A stretch of 64,000 nt of DNA, taken from the NCBI RefSeq assembly GCF_036013745.1, contig NZ_CP107880.1, forward strand, positions 8,990,001 through 9,054,000, given 5' to 3'. The notes beneath the pieces were generated by a model. It saw nothing but the letters and a program-made list of their open reading frames with translations, did no database searches and was not told the DNA's origin. The position numbers were made by a program, and so were the translations under genes. Shown in pieces: positions 8,532 through 16,717 of this stretch. Numbering within the stretch: position 1 is the stretch's first letter; every line of letters begins with the position of its first letter. The DNA comes from Streptomyces sp. NBC_00483 (GTDB lineage Bacteria; Actinomycetota; Actinomycetes; Streptomycetales; Streptomycetaceae).

Positions 8532-9482
8532 TCAGCGCTGCTGTGCGCCGGCGAGGGTGAGGGAGGAGCGGAAGCACTCTTGACCGCTCTGCATCATGCG
8601 TACGTGTGTCACGGGCCGGCCGGCGTCGTCCTCGCCCGCGGTCTCGGCCGTCACGGTGCACGGCTGATCGAGCTCCACGTAGCGGGAGAAGAGGGCCTGT
8701 TGGCCCGCCGGGATCACCGTGAGACGCGGGTGGAGCTCCTGCGCGGCCTGGCGCGCGGCTTCCAGCAGCAGGGTGCCGGGGGCGTGGTCCACGGGGTGGT
8801 CGAAGTAGAACGGGTGGTGCACGTCGACGCGCAGGAGCCACTCCTGGGGCCGGTCGGTGGGGGAGAGGGCCACATCGTGGAACTCCCCGACGCCCAGCGG
8901 CTGATGGGGGAGCGGCGGGGGCAGCGGGACGGCCCGGGCCATGGCCTCTCGGCCGTCACCGGCGTCGGGGCGGATCCGTCGGTAGACGGCCGGTGCCAGC
9001 ACGGGGAAGCGTGAGTGGGCACGGGCCAGCGAGACCCCGTCGGCCAGTACGTCGATGTCGAAGGCCAGGAATGAGGCGCGCTTGCCCCGGTACTGCGCCT
9101 CGGTGCAGGTCACGTGCAGTTCGACGTCCTGTGGTGCACGCTGCACGACGGCGCGCAGGGCGGACGGCGTGCACGTGTAGCGGAACTCGTCCCACAGAAG
9201 GTGGTGACCGAGCGGTACTTCATGGCCCACATGGGCGAGCAGTGGGAAGCTCTGGCGGACGGTCTCCACCAGTAAGGCAGGGCTGACGTGCCCGAAGAGG
9301 GGCGCGAACGAGTCGGTGGCGCGGTGCCAGTCGACGGGTATCGAGAACGTTCCGTCCGCGTTCCCTCGCCAGTCTTTGAGCAGAACCTGACAAGCGTGGT
9401 GCTTGTGGACCAGCTCCTTGGGGACCGGCCTGGCCGGCTGGGGCTGTCTTGCTGAGTCGATGTTCGTGGTGACGGTGCTCAT
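8532..9482 (-). CDS. AfsA/ScbA-family gamma-butyrolactone biosynthesis protein
   Basis: 316 aa from ATG 9482 (GAAGG seven bases before). It has two A-factor-synthesis hot-dog repeats: residues about 20-160 start with VPKELVHKHHACQVLLKDWR, and residues about 190-310 carry the hallmark FDHPVDHAPGTLLLEAARQA. AfsA proteins condense a beta-ketoacyl-ACP with dihydroxyacetone phosphate, the first step of gamma-butyrolactone autoregulator synthesis. It is divergent from a ScbR-type receptor, the standard signalling pair. Codon 70 is TTA (9275-9273), so signal synthesis may need the bldA tRNA. It could instead make a furan or butenolide signal. Confidence 0.9.
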   Translation of the reverse strand: MSTVTTNIDSARQPQPARPVPKELVHKHHACQVLLKDWRGNADGTFSIPVDWHRATDSFAPLFGHVSPALLVETVRQSFPLLAHVGHEVPLGHHLLWDEFRYTCTPSALRAVVQRAPQDVELHVTCTEAQYRGKRASFLAFDIDVLADGVSLARAHSRFPVLAPAVYRRIRPDAGDGREAMARAVPLPPPLPHQPLGVGEFHDVALSPTDRPQEWLLRVDVHHPFYFDHPVDHAPGTLLLEAARQAAQELHPRLTVIPAGQQALFSRYVELDQPCTVTAETAGEDDAGRPVTHVRMMQSGQECFRSSLTLAGAQQR

Positions 9483-9555
9483 CAACGGCCTTCATCTCGG
9501 GATGGGCGGAGTTCGCATCCAAGCCGGTGCGGCGGCCCATCGGATGTCTGACCGT

Positions 9556-9592
9556 AGAACATAGCGTGTATTATTTTTTGTCAACCGGCAAA
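9556..9592. promoter_or_regulatory. Candidate autoregulatory element (ARE-like) between AfsA and receptor genes
   Basis: The 120-bp divergent gap is locally AT-rich. AGAACATAGC (9556-9565) and ATTATTTTTT (9570-9579) form an imperfect inverted pair, and TTTG-N8-CAAA (9577-9592) overlaps the receptor leader just before its AAGGGG ribosome site. GBL receptors bind AT-ended palindromes of about 22-26 bp in such gaps. A similar AACAT...TATTAT-TTTT layout precedes the SARP gene. Confidence 0.4.
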
Positions 9593-9602
9593 GGGGCTGA
9601 AG

Positions 9603-10256
9603 ATGGCAAAGGGTCAGCAGGAGCGGGCGCTCGCGACGCGCAGGATTCTGCTGCTAGCGGCGGCAGAGGTGTTCGACGAGTACGGGTACACGGGCGCCGG
9701 GATTGCCAAGATCCTCCAGCGGACGGATCTCACGGCGGGCGCCCTGTATTTCCACTTCGGCTCCAAGCAGGGCCTGGCGCAGGCGGTGATGAACGCGCAG
9801 CCGGAGGCGCTGGTCATCCCGGATGACGCCAAGGGGCTGCAGAAGCTGGTCGACCTGCTGCTGACCTGGTCGTTCCAGCTCCAGCGTGACCCGCTGCTGC
9901 GTGCCGGTGTCCGGCTGACGGACGAGCAGGCGACCTTCGGCATGCGCGATGTGACGCCGTATTCGACGTGGCGCACGATCATGCAGGAGTGCCTGGAGGA
10001 GGCGCGCGGGGCCGGGGAACTGCTAGCGGGGGCGGAGCCGGAGACGGTGGCGAAGTTCCTGGTCGGCGCGTGTACCGGGCTGCAGACCTACTCCCAGGTC
10101 GAGACGGGGCGCGAGGATCTGCCCGAGCGGGTCCTCGACATGTGGCGGCTGACCTTGCCCGGAATCGCGTCCACCGAAGCCATCAAGCACCTCGAAGTCA
10201 GCGTGGAGCGGGTCGACCCCGCCCTACGCACCCCACGAGAGGAACCGAAACCGTGA
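9603..10256 (+). CDS. TetR-family gamma-butyrolactone receptor (ScbR/ArpA-like)
   Basis: 217 aa, ATG 9603 after AAGGGG. The N-terminal helix-turn-helix (ILLLAAAEVFDEYGYTGAGIAKILQRTDLTAGALYFHFGSKQGLA) has the LTxGALYFHFxSK signature of the ArpA/ScbR/FarA receptors rather than generic TetR. The C-terminal ligand domain contains the conserved Trp-containing helices of receptors (LLTWSFQLQRDPLLRAGVRLTDE). It should repress its own promoter and cluster genes until a gamma-butyrolactone-type ligand binds. It overlaps the next gene by four bases (GTGA), so it is co-translated with a HAD protein. Pseudo-receptor status cannot be excluded. Confidence 0.9.
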   Translation: MAKGQQERALATRRILLLAAAEVFDEYGYTGAGIAKILQRTDLTAGALYFHFGSKQGLAQAVMNAQPEALVIPDDAKGLQKLVDLLLTWSFQLQRDPLLRAGVRLTDEQATFGMRDVTPYSTWRTIMQECLEEARGAGELLAGAEPETVAKFLVGACTGLQTYSQVETGREDLPERVLDMWRLTLPGIASTEAIKHLEVSVERVDPALRTPREEPKP

Positions 10257-10957
10257 GCACGTTCCAGAGGCTGAAGGCGGTGGCCGTCAACATCGACGGC
10301 GTCATGCTGACGGACACCTTCAGCCCGGTCATCCACCGCTTCATCACCTCAAGGGGAGGTGAGTACACGGCGGAGACCGAGCGCTCGATCTTCTCCCAGC
10401 GGCGGGCGGAGGCGGGTTGGGCCATGGCCCGCTCGGTCCCGCAGGAGATGACGGGGCCCGAGGCGCTGGAGACGTACTTCCGCGAGCGGGACGAGTATCT
10501 GGCCGAGAACCCGGTCGAGTTGAGCCCTGGAGCCACCGGACTGGTCAGCAGGTTGCGGGCACTTGGGCTGCGAACCGTGTGCTACGGCGGGCTCGGGGCC
10601 GACCACTTCCGTGCCTCGCTCGGTGCCGACGCCGAGCTGTTCGACGAGCCCGGCTACATCTGCACCAACGACTTCCGCCCCGGTGTGGCGGAGATACCGG
10701 GCATCCTCGGCCTGACGCAGGGCGAAGTGGTCTTCATCGATGACGTGGCCAAGGTGGGCGAGGTGGCCCGGACGGAAGGGGCACCCTTCGTGGGCTACCC
10801 CAGCACCTTCCCGCACAGCCACCAGGCGCAGTTGATGCGCGAGGTCGGCGTTGAGCACTTGGTGTCGCACCTGGATGGAGTCGACGAGACGCTGCTGAGC
10901 GGGATCGACGAGTCGGTTGCTGCGGGACGTCTGTGGGCGACGGCGCCGGTGAACTGA
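10253..10957 (+). CDS. HAD-superfamily protein with Asn in place of the nucleophilic Asp
   Basis: 234 aa, GTG 10253 overlapping the receptor stop. Motif I reads AVNIDGVMLTD, so the usual D-x-D-G is N13-x-D15-G; the nucleophile of HAD phosphatases is missing. Motif IV is intact (VVFIDDVAKVGEVA), and the cap region and VELSPGATGLVSRLRALG segment are ordinary. HAD phosphatases (for example MmfP in methylenomycin furan synthesis) dephosphorylate AfsA-derived intermediates, so the neighbourhood suggests signal biosynthesis. The Asn, however, suggests a non-hydrolytic or regulatory role, or slow self-deamidation. A strong terminator follows. Confidence 0.75.
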   Translation: MSTFQRLKAVAVNIDGVMLTDTFSPVIHRFITSRGGEYTAETERSIFSQRRAEAGWAMARSVPQEMTGPEALETYFRERDEYLAENPVELSPGATGLVSRLRALGLRTVCYGGLGADHFRASLGADAELFDEPGYICTNDFRPGVAEIPGILGLTQGEVVFIDDVAKVGEVARTEGAPFVGYPSTFPHSHQAQLMREVGVEHLVSHLDGVDETLLSGIDESVAAGRLWATAPVN

Positions 10958-10971
10958 CCTCGTACGTCGGG

Positions 10972-11006
10972 TTGTTGCCCGCCCCGGAGGGGGTGGCGGG
11001 CAACAA
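10972..11006. terminator. Bidirectional terminator, 12-bp perfect stem
   Basis: TTGTTGCCCGCC (10972-10983) pairs perfectly with GGCGGGCAACAA (10995-11006) around an 11-base loop, between the convergent HAD and aldo/keto reductase genes. Confidence 0.8.
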
Positions 11007-11059
11007 TTGGACGAGGGGCGGACAACCACCGGACGGGGTACGGGTTTTCGGCTCTGCCG

Positions 11060-12085
11060 TCAGCGGCGCCGAAGCCGTGCGTCGGACAGGTGCGGCGGCA
11101 CATAGTCGGCATCGGCGGGGTTGAGGTCGGTGCCAGGCGGGACGAGCTCGTCGATGCGGTCGAGCACGTCGTCGGGCAGGTCCAGTTCGGCCGCGCCCAA
11201 CAGGTCCTGCAACTGGGCCAGGGTGCGCGGGCCGATGATGGCGCTGTCCACGGCGGGGTGGGACAGGACGAAGGCCACGGCGAGGTGGGCCAGCGGCACC
11301 CCGGCTTCCCCGGCCAGCTTGAGCAGGTCCTCGACCAGCTCGAGTTTGCGCCGGTTGCCGGGTGACTCCTGGTCGAACTTGTACCGGATCATGTCCTGCC
11401 GGAAGCCCGCCAGGCGCAGCTCCTCACCGGCGCGGAAACGCCCCGTGAGCCAGCCGCTGTTGAGCGGGGACCACGTCAGGACGCCGATCCCGTGCCGCTG
11501 GGCGGTGGGCAGCACGGCGCGCTCGGCACCCCGAAGGAAGATCGAGTACGGCGGTTGCTCGGTGCGGAAGGGGATGTGCCCGCGGCGCTCGGCGGTCCAG
11601 CGTGCCTCCACCAGTTGCTCGGCGGGGAAGTCGGAGCTGCCGATGGCCATCACCTTCCCCTCCCGGACCAGATCGGACAGGACCGAGAGGGTCTCGTCGA
11701 TGTCGGTGTCAGGGTCGGGCCGATGGATCTGGTAGAGGTCGATGCGGTCGGTCCGCAGCCGGCGCAGGCTGCCCTCGACGGCCTGGCGGATCCAACGGCG
11801 GGAGTTTCCACGCTGGTTGGGGTCCTCGCCCATCGGGAAGTGTGCCTTGGTCGCGAGCACGACGTGGTCGCGGCGGCCCTTGAGGGCGTGACCGAGGATG
11901 GTCTCGGCCTCACCGCCGGAGTACATGTCTGCGGTGTCGATGAGGTTGATGCCCGCGTCCAGGGCGGCGTGCACGAGCCGGGTGGCCTCGTCATGGTCGG
12001 GGTTGCCCCATGAGCCCAGCATCATCGTGCCGAGGGCCAGGCGGCTGACCGTGATTCCGGTGCGGCCGAGCGTGGTGGTGCGCAC
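11060..12085 (-). CDS. Aldo/keto reductase
   Basis: 341 aa, ATG 12085. It is an AKR barrel of the NADPH-dependent, YccK/GldA-type subgroup: LGRTGITVSRLALGTM, NLIDTADMYSGGEAE (catalytic Asp and Tyr), VVLATKAHF (Lys), DLYQIHRPD (His), and the C-terminal NADP site AIIGPRTLAQLQDLLGA. It would reduce a carbonyl to an alcohol. It is the last gene of a leftward run starting at FabD (18.5 kb), 34 bp after the MDR gene, so probably a tailoring step of the cluster product. Substrate unknown. Confidence 0.85.
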   Translation of the reverse strand: MRTTTLGRTGITVSRLALGTMMLGSWGNPDHDEATRLVHAALDAGINLIDTADMYSGGEAETILGHALKGRRDHVVLATKAHFPMGEDPNQRGNSRRWIRQAVEGSLRRLRTDRIDLYQIHRPDPDTDIDETLSVLSDLVREGKVMAIGSSDFPAEQLVEARWTAERRGHIPFRTEQPPYSIFLRGAERAVLPTAQRHGIGVLTWSPLNSGWLTGRFRAGEELRLAGFRQDMIRYKFDQESPGNRRKLELVEDLLKLAGEAGVPLAHLAVAFVLSHPAVDSAIIGPRTLAQLQDLLGAAELDLPDDVLDRIDELVPPGTDLNPADADYVPPHLSDARLRRR

Positions 12086-12119
12086 TGTAGGTGTCTCCTT
12101 GCCGGGAAGGACGGGAACG

Positions 12120-13100
12120 TCAGGCGCCGATGGCGAGGACGGTCTTGCCGGTGCTGAGGCCGGAGCCGATGTGGCGGTGTGCCTCGGTCGCCTCGTCGTG
12201 GGCGAAGGTGCGGCTGATGGGCACCGTGACGCTGCCGTCGAGTACGGCGGTGAGCGCGCGCCGCAGCGCGTCGGTGATCTCCTGAGGTGCCTCGGCGGCC
12301 AGGGCGGCGAGGTTGAAGCCGAGGACGGCCTTGCCGCTCATCCACAGGTCGTTGGCGCCGAAGGGGACGTCGTCGGCACCCGATGCGTTGCCCATGGCCA
12401 CGAGCCGGCCGCCGATGCCGAGGGCCTGCATGCTCTGGGTGCGTGCGGCCCCGCCGACCGGGTCGACGGCGATGTCGAAGCCGCGCCCGTCGGTGAGGTT
12501 CGCGGCTGCCGCGGGCAGTTCGTCGCGCAGCAGCACATGGTCGTAGCCCAGGGCCTTGGCATGCTCGATCTTCTCGGGGCTCCCGACGGTGCCGACCACC
12601 TGAGAGGCGCCGAGCAGGCGGGCGACCTGCCCGAGCTGGCTGCCGACACCGCCGGCAGCGGCGTGCACCAGGACGGACTCGCCCTTCTGGAGCCGGGCCG
12701 TGCGCTCCAGGACCAGGAAGGCGGTGCTGGTGTTGGAGGGGGTGGCGGCCGCCAGCTTGAGGTCGGCGCCGGCGGGCAGCGGGCAGACCAGTCGGGCGTC
12801 GGTGACGGCGACCTGGCCGTAGCCCCCGCCGCGCAGCATGGTGAGCGCGGCCACCTGCTGGCCGGGGCGCAGGCCGGTGACCTCCTCGCCCACGGCCCGG
12901 ACGGTGCCGGCCACCTCGATGCCCGGAACGTAGGGCAGTTCGAGGTCGACGACGCCGGAACGGAAGAGGATCTCGGCGTAGTTGACGCCGGCCCAGGCGA
13001 CGTCGATGGAGACGTCCCCCGGGCCGGAGGTGGGCTGCGGGGCGTCGGTGAGGGTGAGGACTTCCGGGCCGCCGAAGCGGGGGATGGTGATGGCGCGCAT
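12120..13100 (-). CDS. Zinc-independent MDR reductase (quinone oxidoreductase type)
   Basis: 326 aa, ATG 13100. Medium-chain reductase: an N-terminal GroES-like domain (MRAITIPRFGGPEVLTL, GVNYAEILFRSG, VPGIEVAGTVRAVGEEV) and a Rossmann domain with the nucleotide motif VHAAAGGVGSQLGQVARLLGA at about 150-170. No catalytic zinc Cys/His set is present, so it is an NADPH quinone-oxidoreductase or enoyl-reductase-like member. In this operon it could supply an enoyl reduction. It is 100 bp downstream of the MFS gene, with TACGGAA repeats in the gap. Confidence 0.85.
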   Translation of the reverse strand: MRAITIPRFGGPEVLTLTDAPQPTSGPGDVSIDVAWAGVNYAEILFRSGVVDLELPYVPGIEVAGTVRAVGEEVTGLRPGQQVAALTMLRGGGYGQVAVTDARLVCPLPAGADLKLAAATPSNTSTAFLVLERTARLQKGESVLVHAAAGGVGSQLGQVARLLGASQVVGTVGSPEKIEHAKALGYDHVLLRDELPAAAANLTDGRGFDIAVDPVGGAARTQSMQALGIGGRLVAMGNASGADDVPFGANDLWMSGKAVLGFNLAALAAEAPQEITDALRRALTAVLDGSVTVPISRTFAHDEATEAHRHIGSGLSTGKTVLAIGA

Positions 13101-13138
13101 GCGTCGTACCTCGCGAGGTCTGGGGACGGTGATGGTGT

Positions 13139-13188
13139 GTACGGAACTCGTACGGAACTGGCAGGGGAAGCGGGAACTCGTACGGAAA
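13139..13188. repeat. TACGGAA direct repeats upstream of the MDR gene
   Basis: GTACGGAACT occurs at 13139 and 13150, exactly 11 bp apart, with a third GTACGGAA at 13180. The related TACGGGAA occurs twice in the spacer at about 17.5 kb. Two copies on an 11-bp register could be protein-binding sites, or simply spacer duplication. Confidence 0.4.
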
Positions 13189-13199
13189 GCAGGCGCGGG

Positions 13200-14690
13200 T
13201 CAAGCCGGCTCGTGCACGACCTCCCGACGCCGATCGGACGGCAGGTCCGTGGTGTTCGCGCGCGGCCGTCGCAGGAGCGCCGCGATCGCCGCCGCGGAGG
13301 CCAGGCACAGCGCGGCGAAGCACCAGAGCACGGAGTGCAGGCCGTCGGCGAGACCGGGGCCGGTGAGCGTGCCCTGTGTGGTCTGCGCGAGAACGGCGCC
13401 GACCGCGGCGATCCCCACCGTTTCGGCGGTGAGCTTGGCGGTGTTGAAGGCGCCGGACGCCGCGCCCGCGTGCTCGACCGGGACGGCGTCCACGGCCTGG
13501 CCGTCGAGCAGCCCCTGTGCGATGGCCACGCCGCACCCGGCGACCAGCAGGGCGGGCAGCAGGGACGCGCCGGTCGCCATCCATGCCGCGCCCGCCGCCA
13601 CCAGGACCAGTGAGGCCACCACCTGCACCCGGGCCGGGATCCAGCGCACCAAGTAGCCGCACAGCAGCGGCAGGACGAGCACCGGAGCGGTCAGCGCCAG
13701 CATCGCCCACCCGGCCGTGGACGGGGTCATGCCCACAGCGCGCGTGAAGTAGGTCGGCAAGTAGGTGAGCAGCGGGGCGAAGAGCCCGACCACCGCGGCC
13801 ACCGCCAGGCACAGCGCCGCGAACCGGCCGGTGCCCACGTGCCGCAGGTCCAGCAGAGGACGCGCGGCCGTCCGCTCGCACCGTACGAAAAACGCAAGCG
13901 CCGCGACGGTGATCGCCGCGGACGCCCACACCAGCGGGGACGTCCAGCCGAGCAGCGGGCCCTCCACGAGCGTGAAGACCAGGGCCAACAGCCCCACGGT
14001 GAAGCAGATCGCGCCGGCCGGGTCGCCCTGACGGCCCGTGGCCCGCGGTGCGGCGGGGCGCGGCAGCAGCGGGACACCCAGCAGACACACCGCGCCGACC
14101 AGGCCCGGTAGGGCGAAGGCCGCCCGCCAGCCGAAGCCGTCGACGAGCTGGGAGGCGACCGTCGGACCGAAGGCGAGCCCGACGCCGATGGTGGTGCCGA
14201 ACAGGCCGAAGACGCGGGCCCGTGAGCGGCCGGTGAACGCCCCCGCCAGCACCGCGCTGGCACCGGTCGTGGTGGCGGCGGCTCCGATGCCGGCGAGTAG
14301 GCGGGCCGCGTCAAGGAGCCAGATATTTCCGGCAGTTGCGGCCAGCAGCCCGCAGGCCGCGAAGAGCGCCACACCCGTGGCGAAGACGCGCCGGGCGCCG
14401 AAGCGGTCCGCCCACGCACCGGTGACCAGCATGAACGCCGCGAAGGTGGCGCTGTAGGCGTTCACCACCCACTGGGTGTCCGACAGGTCGACGTCGAGCT
14501 GCCGGGCGATGTCGCTCAGCGCCACCGAGGCACCGGTCAAGGTGAAGGGCACCAGGAACAGGGCGACCAGCGTGGTGGCCAGAACGGCCGCGGAGCGTCG
14601 CGGAGTTGACCCGGGTGCGCTCCGCGGAGTTGTCCCGGGCACGCCCGGCTGAGGTGCACCGGGAGCGCTCTGCTGCGAGGCCTCAGGCAT
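13200..14690 (-). CDS. MFS drug exporter, 14-TM (DHA2/EmrB-QacA type)
   Basis: 496 aa, ATG 14690, with a Pro/Ser-rich cytosolic N-terminus (about 1-33). It carries motif A-like GAWADRFGARRVF, the DHA2 motif LDVDLSDTQWVVNAYSATFAAFMLVTG and motif C-like GLAFGPTVASQLVDGFGWRAAF. The length and about 14 hydrophobic segments fit the DHA2 family of proton-coupled exporters. It overlaps the end of the neighbouring pump gene by eight bases. It is likely a self-resistance or product-export pump of the biosynthetic cluster. Confidence 0.88.
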   Translation of the reverse strand: MPEASQQSAPGAPQPGVPGTTPRSAPGSTPRRSAAVLATTLVALFLVPFTLTGASVALSDIARQLDVDLSDTQWVVNAYSATFAAFMLVTGAWADRFGARRVFATGVALFAACGLLAATAGNIWLLDAARLLAGIGAAATTTGASAVLAGAFTGRSRARVFGLFGTTIGVGLAFGPTVASQLVDGFGWRAAFALPGLVGAVCLLGVPLLPRPAAPRATGRQGDPAGAICFTVGLLALVFTLVEGPLLGWTSPLVWASAAITVAALAFFVRCERTAARPLLDLRHVGTGRFAALCLAVAAVVGLFAPLLTYLPTYFTRAVGMTPSTAGWAMLALTAPVLVLPLLCGYLVRWIPARVQVVASLVLVAAGAAWMATGASLLPALLVAGCGVAIAQGLLDGQAVDAVPVEHAGAASGAFNTAKLTAETVGIAAVGAVLAQTTQGTLTGPGLADGLHSVLWCFAALCLASAAAIAALLRRPRANTTDLPSDRRREVVHEPA

Positions 14691-16239
14691 GCTCGGCCTC
14701 CTTCACCCGCGCGGTCTGCTCCGCCGGAACCTCCGCGCTGTCCTGTCGCCGCGGCGCGAGCAGCTTCCACACCGCCACGCCGATGACGGCGCACAGCGCG
14801 GCGCTGACGAGCAGGACGGTCTGCCAGGCACCGGTCAACTCCTGGGCCACCAGCTGCTGGAAGCTCTCACCTGTGCCGGACGGGGCCAGGCGCGCCAGCC
14901 CCTCGCGCTCACCCGCCGCGGCGGTGTTGGCGATCTCCCCGGCGGACGCGGCGGTCCGGCCGTCGTCCGCGAGACGCCCGGTGAGCAGTCCGACGAGGGC
15001 GGCGCCGGCGGCGGCGATGGCCACTGCCTCGCTGCCCAGGCGCAGGGTGTTGAGGAACCCGGCGGCGGTGCCCACCGATTGGGGTTCGACGACGTCGAGG
15101 ACGGCGCCGTCGACGAGGCCGAAGTTCAATCCGAGGCCCACGCCGAGCATGATCAGCGGTGCGGCGAGGTCCGCGGCTCCGGCGCCCGGGTGCAGGGCGA
15201 GGGCCAGCCAGGCCACACCGGCCGTGAGCAGCAGCACGCTCAGCCCGAGGACGGCCCGGGTCGACATGCCCCAGCGCTGCAGCCGGGCGGCCAGCATCGG
15301 GGTCGGCAGGATGGGCAGCGTCATCAGGAGCATGAGCGTGCCCGCCGCCTGGCTGGAGATCCCGTCGGCCACGACCAGGTAGTTCGGCAGCAGGGGCAGC
15401 AGGATTACGAAGGCGAAGGTCGCCGCGACCGGGACGAGGCAGAGGCCCATGAAACGGGCGTTGCGCAGCAGCGCCAGGTCCAGCATCGGCGCGCTCACCC
15501 GCTTCTCGACGGCGCCGAAGGCGGCGAACAGCACGACGCTGCCGATCAGCAGGGCGACCACCGCGGGGCTCGACCAGCCCCACTGCGGGCCCTCGGCCAC
15601 ACCCATCATCAGGGCGAACAGGGCGGTCACGAACAGCACGGTGCCCAACCAGTCGACCCGCGCGCCCTGTTGGGGCCGCGCCCCGCTCATCGCCGGGATC
15701 GCGCAGGCCACCAGTGCCATCAGGATCGCGTGCAGGCCGAAGAAGGAACGCCAGCCCAGCGAGTCCGCCAGCACTCCCGCGGCCATGGCGCCCAGCGCGA
15801 GCCCGGCACCGGTCACGATCCCGACCGCGGCGAAGGCGCGCGTACGGGCGGCGCCGGTGAAGGTGGCGGAGAGGATCGCGCTGCCGCTGGTGAGCAGGGC
15901 GGCGGCGCCGATGCCCGCCAGCGCGCGGGACGCGTTGAGGACGGTGATGTCACTGACCAGAGCGCTCAGGGCGCTGGAGGCGGTGAAGAGCACCGCTCCG
16001 GCGGCGAACAGGCGCCGGCGCCCCCAGACGTCGGCGAGGGAACCACAGGCCAGCATGAAGCTGGAGAAGGTGAGGTTGTAGGAGTGCACCACCCACTGCA
16101 GGCTCGCCAGCGAGGCGTCGGTGTCACGGGCGATGTGCGGCAGTGCGACTCCGGAGCCCGTCACCGAGGTCGGCAGCACCAACAGCGCCAGCAGGACGGC
16201 GACAAGCACCCATGCGGCGCGGGAACGTCCCGTACTCAC
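14683..16239 (-). CDS. Second MFS drug exporter (DHA2 type)
   Basis: 518 aa from GTG 16239, overlapping the SRPBCC stop by four bases (GTGA). Motifs: DTDASLASLQWVVHSYNLTFSSFMLACGSLADVWGRRRLF, RALAGIGAAALLTSGSAI, and GLALGAMAAGVLADSLGWRSFF. It is related to, but clearly diverged from, the pump encoded just downstream, so the pair looks like an old duplication. It has an extended loop near the C-terminus (RLADDGRTAASAGEIANTAA) before the last helix. Exporter for the cluster product or an intermediate; two pumps may serve different compounds. Confidence 0.87.
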   Translation of the reverse strand: MSTGRSRAAWVLVAVLLALLVLPTSVTGSGVALPHIARDTDASLASLQWVVHSYNLTFSSFMLACGSLADVWGRRRLFAAGAVLFTASSALSALVSDITVLNASRALAGIGAAALLTSGSAILSATFTGAARTRAFAAVGIVTGAGLALGAMAAGVLADSLGWRSFFGLHAILMALVACAIPAMSGARPQQGARVDWLGTVLFVTALFALMMGVAEGPQWGWSSPAVVALLIGSVVLFAAFGAVEKRVSAPMLDLALLRNARFMGLCLVPVAATFAFVILLPLLPNYLVVADGISSQAAGTLMLLMTLPILPTPMLAARLQRWGMSTRAVLGLSVLLLTAGVAWLALALHPGAGAADLAAPLIMLGVGLGLNFGLVDGAVLDVVEPQSVGTAAGFLNTLRLGSEAVAIAAAGAALVGLLTGRLADDGRTAASAGEIANTAAAGEREGLARLAPSGTGESFQQLVAQELTGAWQTVLLVSAALCAVIGVAVWKLLAPRRQDSAEVPAEQTARVKEAEHA

Positions 16240-16688
16240 GAGGCGGCCACCAGGGACTCCGCGCGCACCTTGAGAGCGGCGTTCATCAACATGAAGCCCT
16301 GCTCGATGCGCCACACCATCGCGCCGGCCAGCGGCATGCTCAGCCCGCCGAACTCCTCGAGCTGGCGCAGCCGGACACCCCCGTCGCGCTCCTCCAGGAC
16401 GAAGGAGTGGCGGGCGCGGAAGAACGCGGGATGCTTGATGATCCCCGACCACTGCAGCAGCCGGCCCTCGTGCAGGGCGGTCACGGTGGGTGTGTGGGTC
16501 TCCTCCTCGGTCTTCATGGGCCGCTGCATGCGCAGGTGGAGCCGGGCCCCGGCCTCGATGCGGCCGCTTGCGTCGATGATGAAGGGGTTCCAGTCGCGGT
16601 AGCGGTCCAGGTCGGTGACGGCTTCCCATACGGCCTGGACCGGTGCGTCGATGTCGACGTGGGTGTCGATGCTGCGTCGTGTACGCAC
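16236..16688 (-). CDS. SRPBCC-fold (START/polyketide cyclase-like) protein
   Basis: 150 aa from GTG 16688 behind TTGGAG. SRPBCC signature: IDTHVDIDAPVQAVWEAVTDLDRYRDWNPFIIDASG at the N-terminus and the long C-terminal helix AGAMVWRIEQGFMLMNAALKVRAESL. The fold makes a hydrophobic pocket used by aromatases/cyclases and ligand carriers. Within this operon it may bind or cyclise a beta-keto intermediate, but single-domain members have many uses. It lies 29 bp after the SDR gene and is translationally coupled to the pump downstream. Confidence 0.75.
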   Translation of the reverse strand: MRTRRSIDTHVDIDAPVQAVWEAVTDLDRYRDWNPFIIDASGRIEAGARLHLRMQRPMKTEEETHTPTVTALHEGRLLQWSGIIKHPAFFRARHSFVLEERDGGVRLRQLEEFGGLSMPLAGAMVWRIEQGFMLMNAALKVRAESLVAAS

Positions 16689-16717
16689 GATCGTCTCCAA
16701 GGGGTTCGAGGTCCGGT

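Noticed and set aside
8532..9482. Fatty-acid dehydratase (FabA/Z) based on hot-dog fold
   Set aside because: The DHPxDHxPGxLLLEAARQA signature and two repeats are specific to the AfsA family.
12022..14088. 688-codon minus-strand frame
   Set aside because: Crosses the MDR and MFS genes in the wrong frame; Arg/Pro/Gly-rich with no domain.
14689..16602. 637-codon plus-strand frame
   Set aside because: Antisense of an MFS gene with clear motifs on the minus strand; Gln/Gly/Arg-rich shadow.
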